A DNA stretch of 64,000 bases from NCBI GenBank assembly GCA_004026145.2, contig CP034990.1, forward strand, positions 13,327,947 through 13,391,946, given 5' to 3'. This document shows positions 59,201 to 64,000 of the stretch, piece by piece. The position numbers and the translations under genes are program-made. The number at the start of each line of letters is the position of its first letter. The first letter of the stretch is position 1. This DNA is from Takifugu bimaculatus (taxonomy: Eukaryota; Chordata; Actinopteri; Tetraodontiformes; Tetraodontidae). A model generated the notes under the pieces. That model worked only from the letters and a program-made list of their open reading frames with translations. It was not told the DNA's origin and did not search any database.

Positions 59201-62200
59201 CTTATTTATGAAGGCAAATTCAGTGAAATCAGGAGAGGGTGAGGACGCATATTCCCAGCTCGGCACGAGACGGGATGGTCCCGACATTTGTACGTCTCCG
59301 GTCAAACTAATTAGATTGACCTCCTTTCTGCTCTGACCACGTGGCTCAGCTTTAGCGCATTGACTTCCCTCACCAACGGCGTCTTTCTCACCTCGGCCTA
59401 CCACCGTGTTAGCCTAGCAGCCCAGCTAATGCTTGACATGTGGCCTACATATGGACGCGATGCCGATAAGCCCACCTGTTTCGACTTTGCGGATGGAGCT
59501 TTAGTCATATGACCTGGGTGTTGGCTAATGACGGCGAGGTCACGCATGCTGCGGCGTGCTGCACGCCACAGATTCATCCCACAGCTGACATTAGAGCTCA
59601 CGTCACCAGGTGTAGGTGCAGCCTTTATTCCATAGGCAGCGCCAGGATGTTAAGAGATAAACAAGCTTGTAATTTTAGGTAGATACTGTGTCACATATAC
59701 AGCTTTGTGACCACAGCTGTCATTGGAACTTGGTTCTGACAGATTATCTCACTGATGAAATGACTGATTCTGCACCAAATTGAGCAGAAATATCAGACTT
59801 TCCATGTGTTTGCTTTAAGTTTGATCAGTTTCTTTTGGTTTTGTTTTATTGACTTTAGATTTGTTTTGATATTATAATACTTAAATACTATTACTTGAAA
59901 TATTAAATATTTTCCTTCAGTGATGGGAGTAGCTTTGCAATAAAAATCAAAATAACATATATTTCCTACTGAAAGAGAAGCAACTTTTCCAGTTGTTGCT
60001 CCTCGCTGACTTCCTGACTGCGATTTGGGATGTGATTCCATGTTTTCCAGGACACGGTGTCCTCCAGCCCTCACTCCCCCTCGTGTTGCATTCCATTTGA
60101 GTGTATGGTGTCCAGATTTTCTGTGCATTTCCTCTTTTTCTGCTGATGTCCTGCCTGTTTTTGCTTTTCTCTGGGCAGCGAGCACCCGTACATATTATTG
60201 GGAGGATCTTGTTTTTCTGCGGCTGGGAGGAATTACAGCCAGTGTAGCAATCATGCACGTAGAAAATGATGGAATCTATCATTATATTGAGCGTCCATGC
60301 AGCTCCTTTATGCTGGCTACGTCACATTGAGCACATTGAGCTTGTGTCCATGCCCACGGAAAATTAAAACTTGATTCTAATTTGTGCTGCTACCAGGAAA
60401 CCTATCAAGTCTGTGTACATGCTGAAATATCCCATACACAAGCATGCAGAGTTTCTAAGACCATTTCCTGTCGTCAGGATTTATTTCATGCTTAGGTGTG
60501 CATTCCACTTCCTGTTTTAGTCTAATAAATTGTGCTACAATTCAAACCACTGTAATACAAGAAAGAATGGCATCAGGGACAACAGCAAACATCTAAAACT
60601 TTGATTTCTTTGATTCCTCCCGGTCTGAGGAGGGCCCTCTGGGCAGCCTGCTGCTGCAGCCGTGGATATTGACACGGGCTCCTGGAGTGAGTGGGACTGG
60701 TGTTTGCTTTTACAGATAGGCCTGTTTTCCTAATGGCTGAGCACATTTACTCAGCACTTGTCAAACACCTCCCTCACAGGGAGGTAAACCACCTTTGGTC
60801 ACTCACCTCTCCGTCATCATCAACGCTCAGCACTGATTGGAATGCCAACAAATGCCGGCCGAGGCTGTTATTTAATGTAAATGTAGAGTCTCTTAGGAGT
60901 TCGTTTTAAGTAACTAAGCTGCGCTCGTATTTTCTATGCAGTTGCTGCAGCTCAGTGCCAGTCTGTTGGGGTGAGACACGACTGCACAAACGGCCTGATT
61001 TCAAGATTACACGTTGAGTCTGGTCGCTGCTGCAGATCCAAACACTTTTCAGTAATGGGATCAGAAAGCCTGGGCGGAAAATGTCATTCTGTCCTTTCAC
61101 AAGAGCAGCAGCGGTGAGGTCAGCGCGTGACGGCGGTGTGGGCTCTGTTCCTGGGTTTGCATCATTTACAGATCAAACAATGCAGCGAGCAATAAAAACT
61201 GGCCGGCGGACTCACTCCCATAGAAATCGTCCTCTTCCATATCGCCGCTTGAACCTGACTTGATCCCCAGCCAGACTTTAAAATAAATATTTTGAGTGAT
61301 GACGGCATGGGTGTGAGGCTGCAGCCTCCAAATGGATTTTGTTTGGAAATATCTTACATCATCAGTGATTAGGTGGTTTCAAGCAACAGCCCCAAGTTCT
61401 TTTTTTGAAGCCCAATACTTGATCTCCCTCAAGAAAAGCAGAGGAAAAGCCTCCTTTGTTTCACTGTTAGTGCGTCGCGTTTGGATAACGTTCATTTATG
61501 TCTTACCACAAATAAAAGAGCCTGTTTTTATGAAATTGGGATTTTAACTCTCATTTCTTTTGATTCAAACCAGATTCCTGTAAAATATTAACATCTAATC
61601 TGATGTATGGAAAAAGCTGTTGGTGAGGCCACAGCCAGATCTGTAGTGCCGCATTGTCCTGGCAGAGATTCAGGTGTGTGTGTGTGTGTGTGTGTGGGGG
61701 GGGGGGTAGCTGCCAGCTCAGTTGATCCTGGCTGACACCAGCTGGTCAGGGTGCAAGTAAAGAAACTACAGCTAAATGCCAACATGAATCATTTTTACCA
61801 GTTTTGCCCTGAAATCCGTGTCCTCATTAGTATGGTGAAACCCCCCCAGCGCCTGGTGTAACCTGCTGTTGTCGTGGGCGCAGCGATATTTGGCTCCACA
61901 ATTGGGTCTTGTGTGTCCATATGTCAGAAGGGTGACTCAGAGAATTAAGCTGAGGCTGAACAGCCATGGAAGGAATGACGGCATTTAATGAGTATCAGAC
62001 ATCGGGTGACATCCACGGAAAGTTGGTGGAACTGTTGGAACGTTGGGTCAGATTTGGTCATGGTTGTATTGACCTTTAACCTCTGTATATAGCTGAGGGG
62101 CTAATCTATGGTGAGGGGTTGGGGTGAAACCATTTCTAATTCTTTAATTCCTTTAATATTGATTTTTCTTTTAAAACTCAGACACATAATTTATAGCACC

Positions 62201-64000
62201 GGCGAGTGTATTGCTTTCATTTGTTTTTAATTATAAAGCCGTTTCTGTTACCCAAAATTCCACTTGCAGCACTTGCGGGACAGCTCGGCCGTGGCGGTCG
62301 GAGCGAACCCACGGACGTCCTGCTCCATGTTTGTGTTTCCACCAGGAGCACCGCGGTGAGTGCTGGGTGGGTCCCAGGAGCGGATCGGTGCTGCGCAGGG
62401 AATATGGAACAGCTCTATTTATGACTGGATTTACGCCGGGGAGATTCGGAGCGGACAGGAACTTCCTGTTTCAAAATAAAACACCCAGCAGCAGTAGAGG
62501 CACTAAAAATACACAGTTGGACATCAAGGAAAACTGAAATCACCAGCTGGAATTTCTCGTCCCATGATCAATTCTACAGTATCTTAACGTCAGGAGTTAA
62601 AACCCCTGAAACACTTTGAAGGAATCATTTCCCACATCGGCCCACATTAACCTCTTTTTATATAACACCAGGTCAGAAGTTCAAGCGAGAACACGGTTTT
62701 CTTTTCTCTTTGAAACGATCACATGGCAGAAAGAACAGAAATAATGAGGAATTGAGGGAAGAACAGAGGTGGACTTGTGTGCCAGTGTGAGGAATGACAT
62801 TGTGTCAAAGGCATCTTGACAGTGTTTGAAATGCAGTAAACTCTGTGTGACAGCGGTGCCTCCCAGGGAAGCAGGAGGCCTCGCTTGCAAACCCTCCGTT
62901 TTCCACTTCCACCAGAAACCTCCCTCATAACGTTGATTTTAGGATCTCTTTAATGTCGGAAAGAGGCTGATCTGTTTTTGTTCTGGAGGCTGGAAGCAGT
63001 TTTCCAGACATGTTGCATCTGATGGCTGGTTTTAGATTCATTTCAATTTTTATGCCAGTGTTTTCGACTGACTTGAGCCCCACGACGCCAGAGTTCTGGG
63101 TGCTTCAGAGGAAAGGGCTTCTCCTCTGAGGACTGGATCAAACTAGAAGTGACATAAATCACGCCTCCATAGCGACAATAAGTGTGAATCACCGTCATAA
63201 TAGTAATAATCCAATTTTACATTTCAAGCAGGAAATTACCTCTCGGTCATTATGAACCACTTTTTAAAGCTATCCCCTTTCTTCTACAAGCCTGGTGAGG
63301 CGTTCACTTTCCGTGCTGGGAATGACGCAGAAGTCCACATCTGTTCACGCTTTACGTTATTTGAAAGGTTGAATATCTGCCGAGTCCGATGTGGGATAAC
63401 CAGCTGTCCCAAGTCCACAAAGGTCACGTCCGATAAAGTGGGCGGAGCAAGTACACATCCAGGAACCTTAGAGGGTACTTGGTAGTTTGCGTACTAGGAC
63501 TGGAACAGTACCTGGGCAGCGACTGATGACGTGTCACACGTCTGAATTCAAGTTCACGTATTTCGAATTTGTGACAATGAAGCTCGCATGAACTCAGGGG
63601 GAGGGGCGGGTACCAGATTCCAGATTCCAGCCAGAGGAAGTTGACCACCGAGTGGAGGGACGGCTGCTGACTCACCCGTACAGAAAACAAGTAAACATGT
63701 TGACGGTCGCCAGGGCTGAGACGAGTCTTTGTGGCTGTTTCCTCAAGAAGGTCGATCGCATCTGATTCCTCGGCTGCCATCAGAAACCGGGGAGACAGGC
63801 GCGTCTTTTCCTGGTGTTTTCCGCTGGTTTCCCAGCATTTTGAGAGCGTCTCTGTGCCCCTGGCCTCTGGGATTCTGTTGCTAAACTCTAACAACAAATA
63901 AGCCTTTCGTGTGTGTTGCCTGTCCTCAGATTTTGAGCAAGCACTGGATGCTGCGGCTCACAGCAATAACCATGCCCTGTCCTCTTTAGGAGATCTTGTG
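53269..64000 (+). other. MYO9A: MYO9A second intron (continues beyond window)
   Basis: At least 10.7 kb. I looked for the next motor exon (switch I and NNNSSRFGKF-type sequence) and did not find it. The stretch has poly-G runs (57187-57203, 61695-61706), a TG run at 61673-61694 and an A run near 58845, but no recognisable gene. Open frames up to 157 codons near the right end resemble no family I know. Confidence 0.6.
61673..61706. repeat. (TG)n followed by poly-G
   Basis: About eleven TG units run directly into twelve G. It lies in MYO9A intron 2. Confidence 0.95.

Noticed and set aside
63424..63897. 157-codon minus-strand open frame at the right end
   Set aside because: No family recognised, no splice or promoter context, and it is inside a MYO9A intron. 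It could be chance; a translated search would decide.

Overview
The window is vertebrate nuclear DNA, most likely from a ray-finned (percomorph-type) fish. Split genes with consensus GT/AG boundaries, long introns, many (CA/TG)n microsatellites and poly-C/poly-G runs, and two fish-type retroposon tails (about 4229-4275 and 14384-14585) all point that way. Four genes were recognised from the proteins they encode. I found no bacterial, phage, CRISPR or operon-type content and no convincing RNA gene. I also found no previously undescribed biological system; the notable signals concern gene structure, sequence integrity and regulation.

Layout: (1) 1-17,800, + strand: the 3' half of ZNF609, a C2H2 chromatin/transcription factor. 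The window opens inside a large intron, and the first recognisable exon is 9210-9297. Four more exons follow, then a stop at 15221-15223, a 2.5-kb 3' UTR and an AATAAA at 17779-17784. (2) 17,801-22,341: a GC-rich spacer with a minisatellite and a long TG repeat. (3) 22,352-32,334, + strand: GRAMD2 (GRAMD2A-like), eleven coding exons giving about 343 residues with a GRAM domain and one C-terminal membrane segment. (4) 32,720-37,051: spacer. (5) 37,052-37,719, - strand: SENP8 (NEDP1/DEN1), a single coding exon for the NEDD8-specific cysteine protease. (6) 38,800-39,310: a CpG-rich, probably bidirectional promoter shared by SENP8 (leftward) and MYO9A (rightward), with YY1- and NRF1-like sites. 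(7) 39,110-64,000, + strand: the 5' part of MYO9A. It has a non-coding first exon, a 13-kb intron, one 292-codon exon (RA domain and the start of the myosin motor with its P-loop), then at least 10.7 kb of intron to the end of the window.

The GRAMD2-SENP8-MYO9A block keeps the orientations I recall from human 15q23: GRAMD2A and SENP8 tail-to-tail, SENP8 and MYO9A head-to-head. ZNF609 lies some megabases away in human, so its adjacency here marks a rearrangement boundary. The four genes do not form one pathway: ZNF609 acts on transcription, GRAMD2 at ER-plasma membrane contacts, SENP8 on NEDD8 conjugation, and MYO9A on Rho signalling and actin.

Two genes carry apparent reading-frame breaks. 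ZNF609 has one near 12,505-12,530 and one near 13,961-13,966. SENP8 has two single-base excesses, near 37,418-37,421 and 37,453-37,455. All sit in short homopolymer or repeat contexts while the flanking protein sequence stays conserved, so assembly error is the likeliest cause, but real polymorphism or decay cannot be excluded.
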